Part shown: in pieces, positions 16,472 through 26,100 of the stretch
How the letters are laid out: every line of letters begins with the position of its first letter
Numbering within the stretch: position 1 is the first letter of the stretch
Source: Streptomyces sp. APSN-46.1
Lineage (GTDB): Bacteria; Actinomycetota; Actinomycetes; Streptomycetales; Streptomycetaceae
Direction of reading: 5' to 3'
Assembly: GCF_022815725.1 (NCBI RefSeq)
Contig: NZ_JALGRF010000008.1
Location: forward strand, 62,001-126,000
Length of the DNA: 64,000 nucleotides
Translations under genes and position numbers: made by a program
The notes under the pieces: model-generated
The model's input: the letters and a program-made list of their open reading frames with translations, nothing else
Told to the model about the DNA's origin: nothing
The model's database searches: none

Positions 16472-17059
16472 CTACCGCAGGCGTGCCATGAGGGCGTGCT
16501 CGACGAGCGTGATGAGCGCGCTCTTGGCGTCCGCGCGGTGGCGGGCGTCGGTGGTGATGATCGGGGCGTCCGGGCCGATCTGGAGTGCCTCGCGGACCTC
16601 TTCCGGGGTGTACGGCTGGTGCCCCTCGAAGCCGTTGAGGGCGATGACGAACGGCAGGCCGCTGTTCTCGAAGTAGTCGACGGCGGGGAAGCAGTCGGCG
16701 AGGCGGCGGGTGTCGACCAGGACGATGGCGCCGATGGCGCCGCGGACCAGGTCGTCCCACATGAACCAGAAGCGGTCCTGTCCGGGGGTGCCGAAGAGGT
16801 ACAGGATCAGGTCCTGGTCCAGGGTGATGCGGCCGAAGTCCATGGCGACCGTGGTGGTCGTCTTGTCCCCGGTGTGGGTCAGATCGTCGATGCCCGCGCT
16901 CGCGGACGTCATCACGGCTTCGGTGCGCAGCGGGTTGATCTCGGAGACCGCGCCGACGAACGTGGTCTTGCCCACGCCGAAGCCGCCCGCCACCACGATC
17001 TTCGCGGAGGTGGTGGAGCGAGCGGGAGCCGCTCCGCCGTTAGAGCTTGCGAAGTCCAC
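16472..17059 (-). CDS. cvnD: Conservon A GTPase (CvnD)
   Basis: A 195-residue small Ras/Arf-like GTP-binding protein, the output GTPase of a conservon. KIVVAGGFGVGKTTFVGAVS holds the Walker A loop and LYLFGTPGQDRFWFMWDD the G3 region. VIALNGFEG replaces the usual NKxD. GTG start at 17059, overlapping the end of cvnC by 20 bp, which implies translational coupling. A 377-bp internal tract (16646-17022) looks identical to the other CvnD gene at 21743-22119. Conservon proteins are thought to form a membrane-associated signalling complex resembling eukaryotic G-protein coupling. Confidence 0.92.
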   Translation of the reverse strand: MDFASSNGGAAPARSTTSAKIVVAGGFGVGKTTFVGAVSEINPLRTEAVMTSASAGIDDLTHTGDKTTTTVAMDFGRITLDQDLILYLFGTPGQDRFWFMWDDLVRGAIGAIVLVDTRRLADCFPAVDYFENSGLPFVIALNGFEGHQPYTPEEVREALQIGPDAPIITTDARHRADAKSALITLVEHALMARLR

Positions 17060-17573
17060 TGAGCACCCTTTCGAGCAGTGTCACATCTGGCTGGCCGCCG
17101 GCAGACTCGTCGCCGCCGGGCTGGTGAATGGCGACAAGCCCCGCCTCGGCCAGATCGGCGACGAGGATGCGGGCGACACCAAGAGGAATGGAGAGAAGTG
17201 CCGAGATCTCCGCGACGGATTTGATCTCCTGGCACAGACGGCAGATGCGCTGGTGCTCGGGCAACTGCCCTTGCAGCCGGGCGGGATCGGCCGTGGTACT
17301 GACCAGCGCCTCGATGGCGAGCTGGTAGCGCGGCCGGGTACGGCCGCCGGTCATCGCGTAGGGACGCACCAGCGGGTTGTGCGCCTTCGGGGCAGCCGGC
17401 TGCCGCGCGATCCGCGGCGGCTGCTGGGGCTGACCGTACGGCGGCTGCTGCTGGTAAGGGTTGTGCTCCGGCACGGGCCGGCTGGGAGCAGAGGGGAAGT
17501 TGAAGCGGTTCTGGTCGTGCCCACCCTGCGGCTGCTGAGCGCCGCCATAAGGATGACCTCCGGGTGTTGTCAC
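17040..17573 (-). CDS. cvnC: Conservon A DUF742 protein (CvnC)
   Basis: 177 residues. The N-terminal ~85 are Pro/Gln/Gly-rich and disordered (HNPYQQQPPYGQPQQPPR). The C-terminal DUF742 domain begins LVRPYAMTGGRTRPRYQLAI and contains EHQRICRLCQEIKSVAEISA and LGVARILVADLAEAGLVAIH, a winged-helix-like fold with two Cys (CRLC). The GTG at 17573 has a strong GGAGGAGG ribosome-binding site. It lies between cvnB (94-bp gap) and cvnD (overlap). It probably bridges the kinase and the GTPase. Confidence 0.9.
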   Translation of the reverse strand: MTTPGGHPYGGAQQPQGGHDQNRFNFPSAPSRPVPEHNPYQQQPPYGQPQQPPRIARQPAAPKAHNPLVRPYAMTGGRTRPRYQLAIEALVSTTADPARLQGQLPEHQRICRLCQEIKSVAEISALLSIPLGVARILVADLAEAGLVAIHQPGGDESAGGQPDVTLLERVLSGLRKL

Positions 17574-17666
17574 GTTTCCTCCTCCGACTCCAAGAACGCA
17601 GTACTCCCTGTGGAACCGCGCCACCGCACCCTATGGTGCGATGACGCGAAACGCACTGCCTGTCTG

Positions 17667-18080
17667 CTAGTTGAGAAGACTTCCCTGCAGCTCCGAGCGC
17701 AGTTCCGGGGTGAGGACACTGCCGGCTCGGTCCACGAGGAGGGCCATCTCGTAGCCCACGAGGCCGATGTCGCACTCGGGGTGCGCGAGCACCGCGAGGG
17801 ACGATCCATCGGAGACGGACATCAGGAAGAGGAACCCACGGTCCATCTCCACAACGGTCTGGTTGACGGCGCCACCCTCGAAGATGCGGGAGGCTCCGGC
17901 GGTCAGCGACGTCAGACCGGAGGCCACGGCCGCCAGCTGATCGGCGCGGTCGCGCGGGAATCCGTCGGACATCGCCAGAAGAAGGCCGTCGGCGGAGACC
18001 ACCACCGTGTGGGACACCCCTGGGGTGTTGTCCACGAAGTTGGTGATCAACCAGTTCAGGTTCTGTGCCGCCTGGCTCAT
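17667..18080 (-). CDS. cvnB: Conservon A roadblock/LC7 protein (CvnB)
   Basis: A 137-residue roadblock/longin-fold protein: MSQAAQNLNWLITNFVDNTP, VVVSADGLLLAMSDGFPRD, ADQLAAVASGLTSLTAGASR and VLAHPECDIGLVGYEMALLV. In conservons it pairs with the CvnD GTPase like an MglB-type regulator. It starts 10 bp after the cvnA stop. The protein is almost identical to CvnB of the second conservon (22681-23094) although the DNA identity is patchy. Confidence 0.92.
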   Translation of the reverse strand: MSQAAQNLNWLITNFVDNTPGVSHTVVVSADGLLLAMSDGFPRDRADQLAAVASGLTSLTAGASRIFEGGAVNQTVVEMDRGFLFLMSVSDGSSLAVLAHPECDIGLVGYEMALLVDRAGSVLTPELRSELQGSLLN

Positions 18081-18090
18081 CGGGCTCACA

Positions 18091-21000
18091 CTAACGCTCC
18101 TGGTCATAGCTGTTACTTGACTGCTCGGAACCCGCGCTGCGGCCCTGCTGGACACCGCGTCGCAGGTTGCTCAACCTGCCACGGACGTCCTCCGGTGCGC
18201 GGGAGACCTGGGGGCCGCCCTGCGGGGTCGTCTCCGCGGCGCCCTCGACCAGGTTGGCCTTGGGCACCCGCCGAGGGAGACCGGACTGGGTGACCCCGCC
18301 CGCCTTCGGCTCACGGAGCTTGCCGGCTTGCTGCCAGCGCTCGTCGTTCGCCGAGCGCCAGGCCGCGCTGCCTTCCGTGTTTTCCGTGCTTTGCGGGGGT
18401 TCCGGATTCCGCTCCGCCGCGGCGGGCTGCTGCTGACGCTGCGGCCGCTGCTCGAAGAGGGATCCGGTGGACTCCGCTTCCTGCTGCGCCGGTTGCCACT
18501 GCTGCTGGCCGCCGCGTCGCGGCAGGCCCGCTCCGGTCATGTCGTGACCGGTGTCGGCAGCGGCGCCCGGACGGTCGAAGCCTACGCGCTCCGGAGCGGG
18601 TTCGGGAGCGCGCTTGGGTTCCGATTCAGTCCCGTACCCCTGCTGGTAGGCAGCCGGATACGCGTTCTGCTCGGGCCATTCTGCCTGGTGGGACTGGGCT
18701 TCGTAGCCGCCGTCGTACACCTGGGCGTCCGCCGGCCCCTCCTGGTAGGAGGCCTCCGGATATTCGTAGCCCTGCTGCGGGTACGCCTCGTATCCCTGCG
18801 AGGTGTCGTACTCCTGCCGCGGCTGCTGCTCGTAGCCCTGGAAGTCCTGGTACCCGTGCTCAGGCTGGGGTTCCGGATACTCCTGGGGGGAGTGGCCGGA
18901 GTACTCCTGCTGCTCCTCCGGGAAGCTCACCTGGGCGGCCAGCGCGGCCCTGCGGCCCTGCTGCCCCAGGGACCGGCCGACCGGGTCGAGCTCGGTGCCG
19001 TCACCGTCCTGCCGGTCGTACTGCGAGTCGTCGAAGCCGAGCTCGGCGGCCGTACGCAGCGGGGCGGCCTGTTGGGCATGCTGCTGCGGGATGATCTGGG
19101 ACACGGTGAAGTCGTCGTCAGGTATGCCCTCGCCACCGCCACCGTGGGTGATGGCGTCGGGGAGCATGACCAGCGAGGTCGTGCCCGCCGCCTCGCCCGA
19201 AGGGCGCAGCTGGACGCGGATGCTGTGGCGGTCCGCCAGCCGGCCGACCACGAACAGACCCATGCGCTGCGAGATCGCGGCGTCCACGGTCGGCGGGTTG
19301 GCCAGCTTGTGGTTGATGTCCGCGAAGTCCTCGGCGGTGAGGCCGATGCCCTTGTCGTGGATCTCGACCATCACGCGGCCGTCGGGCAGACGCGTGGCGT
19401 TGACGCGGACCTTGGTCTGCGGGGAGGAGAACGTGGTGGCGTTCTCCAGGAGCTCGGCCAGTAGGTGCACGAGGTCGGTCACGGCCTGGCCGTGGATCTC
19501 GGCCTCGGAGACGCCCGAGAACTCGATGCGCTCGTACTGCTCCACCTCGGAGGAGGCGGCGCGCAGGACGTCGACGAGGGGCACCGGCTGGTCCCAGCGG
19601 CGGCCCGGTTCCTCACCCGCGAGGATGAGGAGGTTCTCGCCGTTGCGGCGCATACGGGTGGCCAGGTGGTCCAGGCGGAAGAGGTTCTCCAGCTGGTCCG
19701 GGTCGGCCTCGTTGTTCTCCAGGTCGGTGATGAGGGTCAGCTGGCCCTCGATCAGCGACTGGTTGCGCATGGAGAGGTTCGTGAAGATCGCGTTGACGTT
19801 CCCTCGAAGGAGCGCCTGCTCGGCGGCGAGCCGCACGGCTTCCTGGTGAACCTGGTCGAAGGCGCGGGCGATCTCGCCGATCTCGTCCTGGGAGTCGATC
19901 GGGATCGGCACGATCCGGGTGTCGACCTTGCCCGGGTCGGTACGCGAGAGCTGGTCGACGAGCATCGGCAGGCGCTGCTCGGCGACGTCGAAGGCGGCGG
20001 AGCGCAGGCGGCGCATCGCGCGGCCCATCTGGCGGGCCATCATGGCCGCCATGATGAAGGCGACGAGCAGGGCCACGACCACGATGGCGCCGGTGACGAT
20101 GGCGTCGTTGCGGGCGTCGTCGGAGACGGCCACCGCGTCCTTGACGGCCTTGTCGAGGAGTTCCTTCTCGACCTCGGCGTAGCCGTCGAACTTGGCGGTG
20201 GCGGCGGCCTGCCAGACCGGCGCGGTGGTGCCGTTGGCGGCCAGCTTGGTGTTCTTCTCGCCGCCGGCTATCGCCTCGGTCATGCCGGTGAGCACGGAGT
20301 CGTTGACCACGGGCGGGGCGACGAACTTGGTACCGGCGGTCTCGGCCTGCTGCTTGGCGGCGGCGAGCTTGGCCGCGCCCTCCTTCTTCTTCTTCTCCAT
20401 CACCTCCTTGAGGCGGTTCACGTCCTCCTCGGTGCCGGCGGCGACGTACTCGCCGATGGCGATCTCTTCGAGGTAGGCGTAGGAGGAGAAGGCGACCAGC
20501 TGGGCCTTGCGGACGTCCTCGCTGTCCGCGGGGCGGACCAGGAGGTGCGTACCGACGGAGCGCTGCAGCGAATTGGCGGCCTTGGCCAGCTCGATCGCGT
20601 AGACCATGCGGCCGTAGCTGGTCACATTGCCGGTGCCGAGGCCGAGTTCGTTGGAGAACTGCATGAGGTAGTGCTGGACCTGCACATACCCCTCTTCGGT
20701 CGGGATGGGACCGAACTGGCTGGCCTGGAGGTTCTTCTTTGCCGTCTCCGGAATCGCGTAGGCGGTGGAGCGGACCTTCTCCAGCTTGGGCTCCTCCTGG
20801 CGGAAGAGCTCCATGCGGCGTTCCATGCCCTGTCCCTCGGGCAGGTCCTTCGCGGCCTGGTCGAACTTCGCCTTGGCCGCGTCGGTGGCCGCGTAGGCCT
20901 TCGCGACGGCCTCGTTGTTGCGGTCGCCCTTGAGGAGCGGCGCGGCCGTCAGGTCGCGCTCGTTGAGGAGGGCCTGGCCGTACTCGGCCGCAGCCTGGAC

Positions 21001-21276
21001 GACGCGAGCTGTCTTCTCGGCGTCCTTGGCCTCGTTCCAGGTGTCGATGGAGCCCTTCACCTGGAAGCCGCCCATGACCAGTCCGACGAGGACGGGCACG
21101 AGCAGGATGGCGTTCAGCTTCGTCGGCACGCGCCAGTTGCGCGGCGCGAACCTGCTGGTGCTGCCGCTCTTCGGCACGTCCACGGGCACGTCGACGGGCG
21201 ACGCGGCCGCGCGCGGCGGCGGGGTGAAATTGCCGCGCGCGGGTTCATCCATGGGGCTCGAGTTGCTTCGCCTCAC
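18091..21276 (-). CDS. cvnA: Conservon A sensor histidine-kinase-like protein (CvnA)
   Basis: 1061 residues from a GTG at 21276. A first membrane segment lies at about 55-75 (LNAILLVPVLVGLVMGG), then an extracytoplasmic nitrate/nitrite-sensor-like helical region. A second segment spans about 388-410 (VTGAIVVVALLVAFIMAAM), followed by HAMP and the kinase core: LDHLATRMRRNGENLLIL (about 535), LLAELLENATTFSSPQTKV (about 609), HDKGIGLTAEDF and RMGLFVVGRLADRHSI. The last ~330 residues are Tyr/Gln/Glu-rich and disordered. In conservons it senses a signal and recruits CvnB-D; true kinase activity is uncertain. Confidence 0.92.
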   Translation of the reverse strand: MRRSNSSPMDEPARGNFTPPPRAAASPVDVPVDVPKSGSTSRFAPRNWRVPTKLNAILLVPVLVGLVMGGFQVKGSIDTWNEAKDAEKTARVVQAAAEYGQALLNERDLTAAPLLKGDRNNEAVAKAYAATDAAKAKFDQAAKDLPEGQGMERRMELFRQEEPKLEKVRSTAYAIPETAKKNLQASQFGPIPTEEGYVQVQHYLMQFSNELGLGTGNVTSYGRMVYAIELAKAANSLQRSVGTHLLVRPADSEDVRKAQLVAFSSYAYLEEIAIGEYVAAGTEEDVNRLKEVMEKKKKEGAAKLAAAKQQAETAGTKFVAPPVVNDSVLTGMTEAIAGGEKNTKLAANGTTAPVWQAAATAKFDGYAEVEKELLDKAVKDAVAVSDDARNDAIVTGAIVVVALLVAFIMAAMMARQMGRAMRRLRSAAFDVAEQRLPMLVDQLSRTDPGKVDTRIVPIPIDSQDEIGEIARAFDQVHQEAVRLAAEQALLRGNVNAIFTNLSMRNQSLIEGQLTLITDLENNEADPDQLENLFRLDHLATRMRRNGENLLILAGEEPGRRWDQPVPLVDVLRAASSEVEQYERIEFSGVSEAEIHGQAVTDLVHLLAELLENATTFSSPQTKVRVNATRLPDGRVMVEIHDKGIGLTAEDFADINHKLANPPTVDAAISQRMGLFVVGRLADRHSIRVQLRPSGEAAGTTSLVMLPDAITHGGGGEGIPDDDFTVSQIIPQQHAQQAAPLRTAAELGFDDSQYDRQDGDGTELDPVGRSLGQQGRRAALAAQVSFPEEQQEYSGHSPQEYPEPQPEHGYQDFQGYEQQPRQEYDTSQGYEAYPQQGYEYPEASYQEGPADAQVYDGGYEAQSHQAEWPEQNAYPAAYQQGYGTESEPKRAPEPAPERVGFDRPGAAADTGHDMTGAGLPRRGGQQQWQPAQQEAESTGSLFEQRPQRQQQPAAAERNPEPPQSTENTEGSAAWRSANDERWQQAGKLREPKAGGVTQSGLPRRVPKANLVEGAAETTPQGGPQVSRAPEDVRGRLSNLRRGVQQGRSAGSEQSSNSYDQER

Positions 21277-21512
21277 TCGACCAACAACCTCTCGGCGGTG
21301 CTACTAGCTAGTTCGATGAATTCCAGCACGGGTAACGGCCGTGTTCCAAACAGTTGAAATCGACCCTTCCCGGAGACTTATGCCTCACATAAACCGGACA
21401 TAAAGAGCGAGGTGCGGCAAATATAGGGAGAGTTGTGAGCGCAGCGGCACCAGGCGAACGCACCCTGTGCCCAACTCGCCGGAATTCTCTGTCGAAACGT
21501 TATGAACCAGAA

Positions 21513-21544
21513 GGGCGGGCCGTGTCGTACGACACAACCCGCCC
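21513..21544 (-). terminator. Terminator candidate after conservon B
   Basis: GGGCGGG (21513-21519) pairs with CCCGCCC (21538-21544), enclosing a TGTCGTACGACA inner palindrome. It lies 25 bp beyond the second cvnD stop on the minus strand. The 292-bp gap to cvnA of conservon A must also hold that operon's promoter. Confidence 0.6.
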
Positions 21545-21568
21545 CTCCCTCGCGCATGTGAAACCGTG

Positions 21569-22153
21569 TTACTTGAGTCGCGCCATGAGGGCGTGCTCGA
21601 CGAGCGTGATGAGCGCGCTCTTGGCGTCCGCGCGGTGGCGGGCGTCGGTGGTGATGATCGGGGCGTCCGGGCCGATCTGGAGCGCCTCGCGGACCTCTTC
21701 CGGGGTGTACGGCTGGTACCCCTCGAAGCCGTTCAGGGCCACGACGAACGGCAGGCCGCTGTTCTCGAAGTAGTCGACGGCGGGGAAGCAGTCGGCGAGG
21801 CGGCGGGTGTCGACCAGGACGATGGCGCCGATGGCGCCGCGGACCAGGTCGTCCCACATGAACCAGAAGCGGTCCTGTCCGGGGGTGCCGAAGAGGTACA
21901 GGATCAGGTCCTGGTCCAGGGTGATGCGGCCGAAGTCCATGGCGACCGTGGTGGTCGTCTTGTCCCCGGTGTGGGTCAGATCGTCGATGCCCGCGCTCGC
22001 GGACGTCATCACGGCTTCGGTGCGCAGCGGGTTGATCTCGGAGACCGCGCCGACGAACGTGGTCTTGCCCACGCCGAAGCCGCCCGCCACCACGATCTTC
22101 GCGGAGGTGGTGGAGCGAGGAGCCGCTCCGCCGTTAGAGCTTGCGAAGTCCAC
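21569..22153 (-). CDS. cvnD: Conservon B GTPase (CvnD)
   Basis: A 194-residue GTP-binding protein nearly identical to the conservon A paralogue. It has one residue fewer near the N-terminus (GGAAPRSTTS) and substitutions such as EGYQPY for EGHQPY and a final Lys for Arg. Walker A GGFGVGKTT and FGTPGQDR are intact. GTG start at 22153; it overlaps cvnC by 20 bp. DNA from 21743 to 22119 shows no difference from 16646-17022 by eye, including silent positions. Confidence 0.92.
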   Translation of the reverse strand: MDFASSNGGAAPRSTTSAKIVVAGGFGVGKTTFVGAVSEINPLRTEAVMTSASAGIDDLTHTGDKTTTTVAMDFGRITLDQDLILYLFGTPGQDRFWFMWDDLVRGAIGAIVLVDTRRLADCFPAVDYFENSGLPFVVALNGFEGYQPYTPEEVREALQIGPDAPIITTDARHRADAKSALITLVEHALMARLK

Positions 22154-22529
22154 TGAGAACCCTCTCGAGCAGCGTTACATCCGGCGTGCCGCCGGCCTCT
22201 CCATTGCCCGGCTGGTGGATGGCCACCATTCCGGCTTCCGCCAGGTCGGCGACGAGGATTCGGGCGACACCGAGCGGCATCGACAGCAGTGCGGAGACCT
22301 CCGCGACCGACTTCACCTCGCGGCACAGCGTGCATATGCGCTGGTGCTCCGGGAGGAGGGTCGACAGGTGCATCGGATCGGCCGTGGTGCTGACCAGCGC
22401 CTCGATGGCGAGCTGGTAGCGCGGCCGGGTCCGGCCACCGGTCATCGCGTACGGACGTACCAGCGGCTGGTCGCCTTCCGAGTACGACGAGTCGCCGTAC
22501 GGATCGGAATAGGCGGGGGGCGGGGTCAT
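22134..22529 (-). CDS. cvnC: Conservon B DUF742 protein (CvnC)
   Basis: 131 residues from the ATG at 22529, preceded by GGAGGATCA. Only about 40 residues of acidic, Tyr/Ser-rich linker (PPPAYSDPYGDSSYSEGDQ) precede the DUF742 domain (LVRPYAMTGGRTRPRYQLAI, EHQRICTLCREVKSVAEVSA, VTLLERVLSGLRKL). The linker is much shorter than in conservon A and differs in sequence, while the domain is strongly conserved. It lies between cvnB (151-bp gap) and the overlapping cvnD. Confidence 0.9.
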   Translation of the reverse strand: MTPPPAYSDPYGDSSYSEGDQPLVRPYAMTGGRTRPRYQLAIEALVSTTADPMHLSTLLPEHQRICTLCREVKSVAEVSALLSMPLGVARILVADLAEAGMVAIHQPGNGEAGGTPDVTLLERVLSGLRKL

Positions 22530-22680
22530 TGATCCTCCGGGCTGGACAGCAGTGGTCAGCGTGCCGTCTGACGGGGCGGCCGGTGGGGGGACGGTATGAC
22601 GGCCTGGCGGTGGTACTGGGTTCCGGGGCGGGTACCCCGGTCTCCCGGCCGGAAGTACCGTCCGGCCGGGAGATGGGCGG

Positions 22681-23094
22681 TCAGATGAGCAGGCTTCCCT
22701 GGAGCTCCGAGCGCAGTTCCGGGGTGAGGACACTGCCGGCTCGGTCCACGAGGAGGGCCATCTCGTAGCCCACGAGGCCGATGTCGCACTCGGGGTGCGC
22801 CAGTACGGCCAGCGAGGAACCGTCGGAGACGGACATCAGGAAGAGGAACCCGCGGTCCATCTCCACGACGGTCTGGTTGACGGCGCCGCCCTCGAAGATG
22901 CGGGAGGCACCGGCGGTCAGCGACGTCAGACCGGAGGCCACGGCCGCCAGCTGATCGGCGCGGTCACGCGGGAACCCCTCGGACATCGCCAGAAGGAGGC
23001 CGTCGGCGGAGACCACCACCGTGTGGGACACCCCAGGGGTGTTGTCCACGAAGTTGGTGATCAACCAGTTCAGGTTCTGTGCCGCCTGGCTCAT
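22681..23094 (-). CDS. cvnB: Conservon B roadblock/LC7 protein (CvnB)
   Basis: 137 residues, differing from the other CvnB at only a few positions (SEGFPRD for SDGFPRD and a final LLI for LLN). It starts 9 bp after the cvnA stop, so it is probably translationally coupled. Role as for the paralogue: partner of the conservon GTPase. Cross-talk between the two conservons is likely because both CvnB and CvnD are nearly interchangeable. Confidence 0.92.
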   Translation of the reverse strand: MSQAAQNLNWLITNFVDNTPGVSHTVVVSADGLLLAMSEGFPRDRADQLAAVASGLTSLTAGASRIFEGGAVNQTVVEMDRGFLFLMSVSDGSSLAVLAHPECDIGLVGYEMALLVDRAGSVLTPELRSELQGSLLI

Positions 23095-23103
23095 CGAACT
23101 CAA

Positions 23104-26100
23104 CTAACGCTCCTGCTGGTAAGTGGGGTCGATGTGGTAACTGCCGGTCGCCGGACCGCTGTTGCCGGCCTGGCGACCCTGCTGGATACCGCGTCGGAGG
23201 TTGGTCAGACGGCCGCGGACGTCGTCCGGGGCACGTGAGACCTGCGGACCGGGCTGGGCGTCGGACTGCTGCTGCGCGGTGCCTGCGACGAGGTTCGCCC
23301 GCGGTACGCGCCGGGGCAGACCGGAGGTGGTGATACCGCCGGCGGCGGGCTGGCGCACGCGTTCGGCCTGCCGCATCAGCTCATCGTTCGGCGAGGACTT
23401 CCAGCTGACGGTCGGCGTGGCGCCGGTCGTCGCCTGGGCGGACTCGGCCGCGGGCTCCTGGCCGCGCGGCGGCAGGGGACGGTGCGCGCGCTGCGGACCG
23501 GTCGGGGCCGTGGGGGCCGCCTGCCGGTGCTGCTGCGGCTGCTGGGATGCGGCCGGTCCCTGCGCGGAGGACTGCCCGTCCTCCTCGCGGAACCAGTTCG
23601 ACTCCAGCGTGTCGAAGATGGGGCTGCGCGCCTCGCCCTGGCCCTGGGCCGGCGGCAGCGCCTCCGGCTGGTGGCCTTGCGGGAGCCGCGGGGGCTCGGG
23701 CCGCGAGGCGGGTACGGGGGCGTAGGCCCCGCCCGACTGCGGAGCCTGGCCCGGCCGGCCGAAGCCGCCGACACCGGGACCGCCGGGCCGGGTGGCCTGG
23801 ACGTCCGGGCGCTCGAACTGCCCGGTGGCGGACGGGCCCAGGGAGCCGCCGCGCACGTCGGGACGCTCGAACTGGCCGGTCGTACCGCCGTTGTACTGGG
23901 CCGGGGGCTGCGGGGCGTTGAAGTCCGGGCGGGCGAACTCGGCCGTCGAGCCGGGGCCCGTCAGCTCGTCGTGGCCGCGCGGAACCTCGTGACCGCCCTG
24001 GCCGGCGCCCCAGCTGGTGGCCTGCGGGATCCCAGCGGGCGTACCCGTACCCGGGAGCTCCGGACGCGGTGCGCCACCGTGCGGCGGCAGCTGCGGGCGG
24101 GGGCCCCGCTGGGCCGGAGCGGCGGGCGCCGACGGCTGCTGGTGCTGCTGAGGGGGCTGCGGCCGCTCGAAACCGTTGCCCTGCGGGAAGCCGGCCGGGC
24201 CGGAAGCCGAGGGCGCCGCCGGAGCGGGCGCCGCAGGCCGGGCCTGCGGACCGCGACCGGCCAGCGGGGCACCGGAACCGAAGGCACCCTGGCCCTGGCC
24301 CTGGCCCGTGGGCGCGGCGGGCGCACCCTGCGGCCGGGCGGAGGGACCACCCGGCTGCTGGGGCCGGCCGCCCTGCGGACGCTGGCCGGGGCCACCGTCA
24401 CGCGGGGGCAGAGCCGCACGCTGGCCGCCGCCGGAGACCTGGCCGCGCTGCGGGGCACCGCCCACGGGGGGACGCGCACCTCCACCGGGCACGGAACCCT
24501 GGGCCGAGGAGGCGCCCTGCGGACCGGCGCCGCCCTGGCCCGGAACCGGACCCGGCTTCTTGCCGCCCTGGGCGACGTCCACCGGGAGCATGACGAGGGC
24601 CGTAGTACCGCCCGAGTCGGACGGGCGCAGCTGGATGCGGATGCCGTGTCGCAGGGACAGGCGGCCGACCACGAACAGGCCCATGCGGCGGGATACGGAG
24701 ACGTCCACGGTCGGCGGCGACGCGAGCCGCTCGTTGATCGCGGCGAGGTCCTCGGGGGAGAGGCCGATACCGGTGTCGTGGATCTCGACGAGCACACGGC
24801 CGTCGGGAAGCGCGTGACCGGTGACCTTGACCTTGGTCTGCGGGGAGGAGAACGAGGTGGCGTTCTCCAGCAGCTCGGCGAGCAGGTGCACGAGGTCGTT
24901 GACGACGCGGCCGGCGACGTCGGTGCCGGGCACCGACGCGAGTTCGATGCGCTCGTACTGCTCCACCTCGGACGCGGCGGCGCGGAGCACGTCGACGAGC
25001 GGGACGGGGCGGGTCCACCGGCGGCCCGGCTCCTCGCCCGCGAGGACGAGGAGGTTTTCGCCGTTCCGGCGCATACGGGTCGCGAGGTGGTCGAGCTTGA
25101 AGAGCGAGGACAGCTGGTCCGGGTCGGCCTCACGCGACTCCAGCTCGGAGATGAGCGAGAGCTGGCGCTGGATCAGACCCTGGGAACGGCGCGAGAGGTT
25201 GGTGAACATCGCGTTGACGTTGCCTCGCAGGAGGGCCTGCTCGGCGGCGAGGCGGACGGCCTCGCGGTGCACGTCGTCGAAGGCCGCGGCCACCTGGCCG
25301 ATCTCGTCGCGGGTGTGCAGGCCGACCGACTCCACGGACGTGTCCACGTCCTGCGGGTCGGACTCGGAGAGCTGCTTGACGAGCTCCGGCAGACGGTCCT
25401 GGGCGACGCGGGTGGCGGTGTCCTGGAGGCGGCGCAGCGAGCGGATCATGGAGCGGGCCATGACGAAGGCGCCGACGAGGGAGACACCGAGGACGAGGAG
25501 GATCAGGGCACCGTTGATGATGGCGTCCTGCTGCGACTCGTTCTTGAGCTCGCGGGCCTTCTGCTCCATGTCTTCGAGCAGGGTGAGCTCGATGACCTTC
25601 ATCGCCTGGATCTTGTTGTCGTCGGCGTCGTACCAGTCCAGCCAGGACCGGTTCTTCTCCTTGACGAACTGACCCTGGGTGCTCAGGACACGGCGGGCGT
25701 AGTGGTCGGCGGTGCCGATCTCCGGGTTGCTGTCGCCGAGTGCCGCGAGGAGCTCCTCGGGCTTGCCCTGGTAGACGAGTTCGAAGGTCTTCTTCGACTG
25801 GCTCTCGCCGCGGAGCGCGGAGAGGGCGTACAGCCGGTCGTTCTCCTCGAGCTTGCCGACGCTGGTCGAGGCGGAGGGGTCGGGGAGCGACGCCGCGATG
25901 ATCGCGCGCTGGATCGAGGCGTACTCCTTGGCGGAGGAGAACGCCGCCAGGGCACGGGTACGCTTGATCATCTCGGGGTTCGAGGTGGCCTGGGCCATGT
26001 CCTGCGAGAGCGAGAGCAGCGAGACGATCAGCGCGTTGTACTCGGTGACGGTCTGCTGGGCGCCGTTCTGGTACGCCTTCTTGCGGATGTCCTCGATGCC

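Noticed and set aside
13608..16760. A minus-strand open frame of about 1050 codons covering accB
   Set aside because: High-GC DNA lacks stop codons in shadow frames. Only its last 206 codons (YceI) show family motifs; the rest is antisense to a well-supported carboxylase gene.
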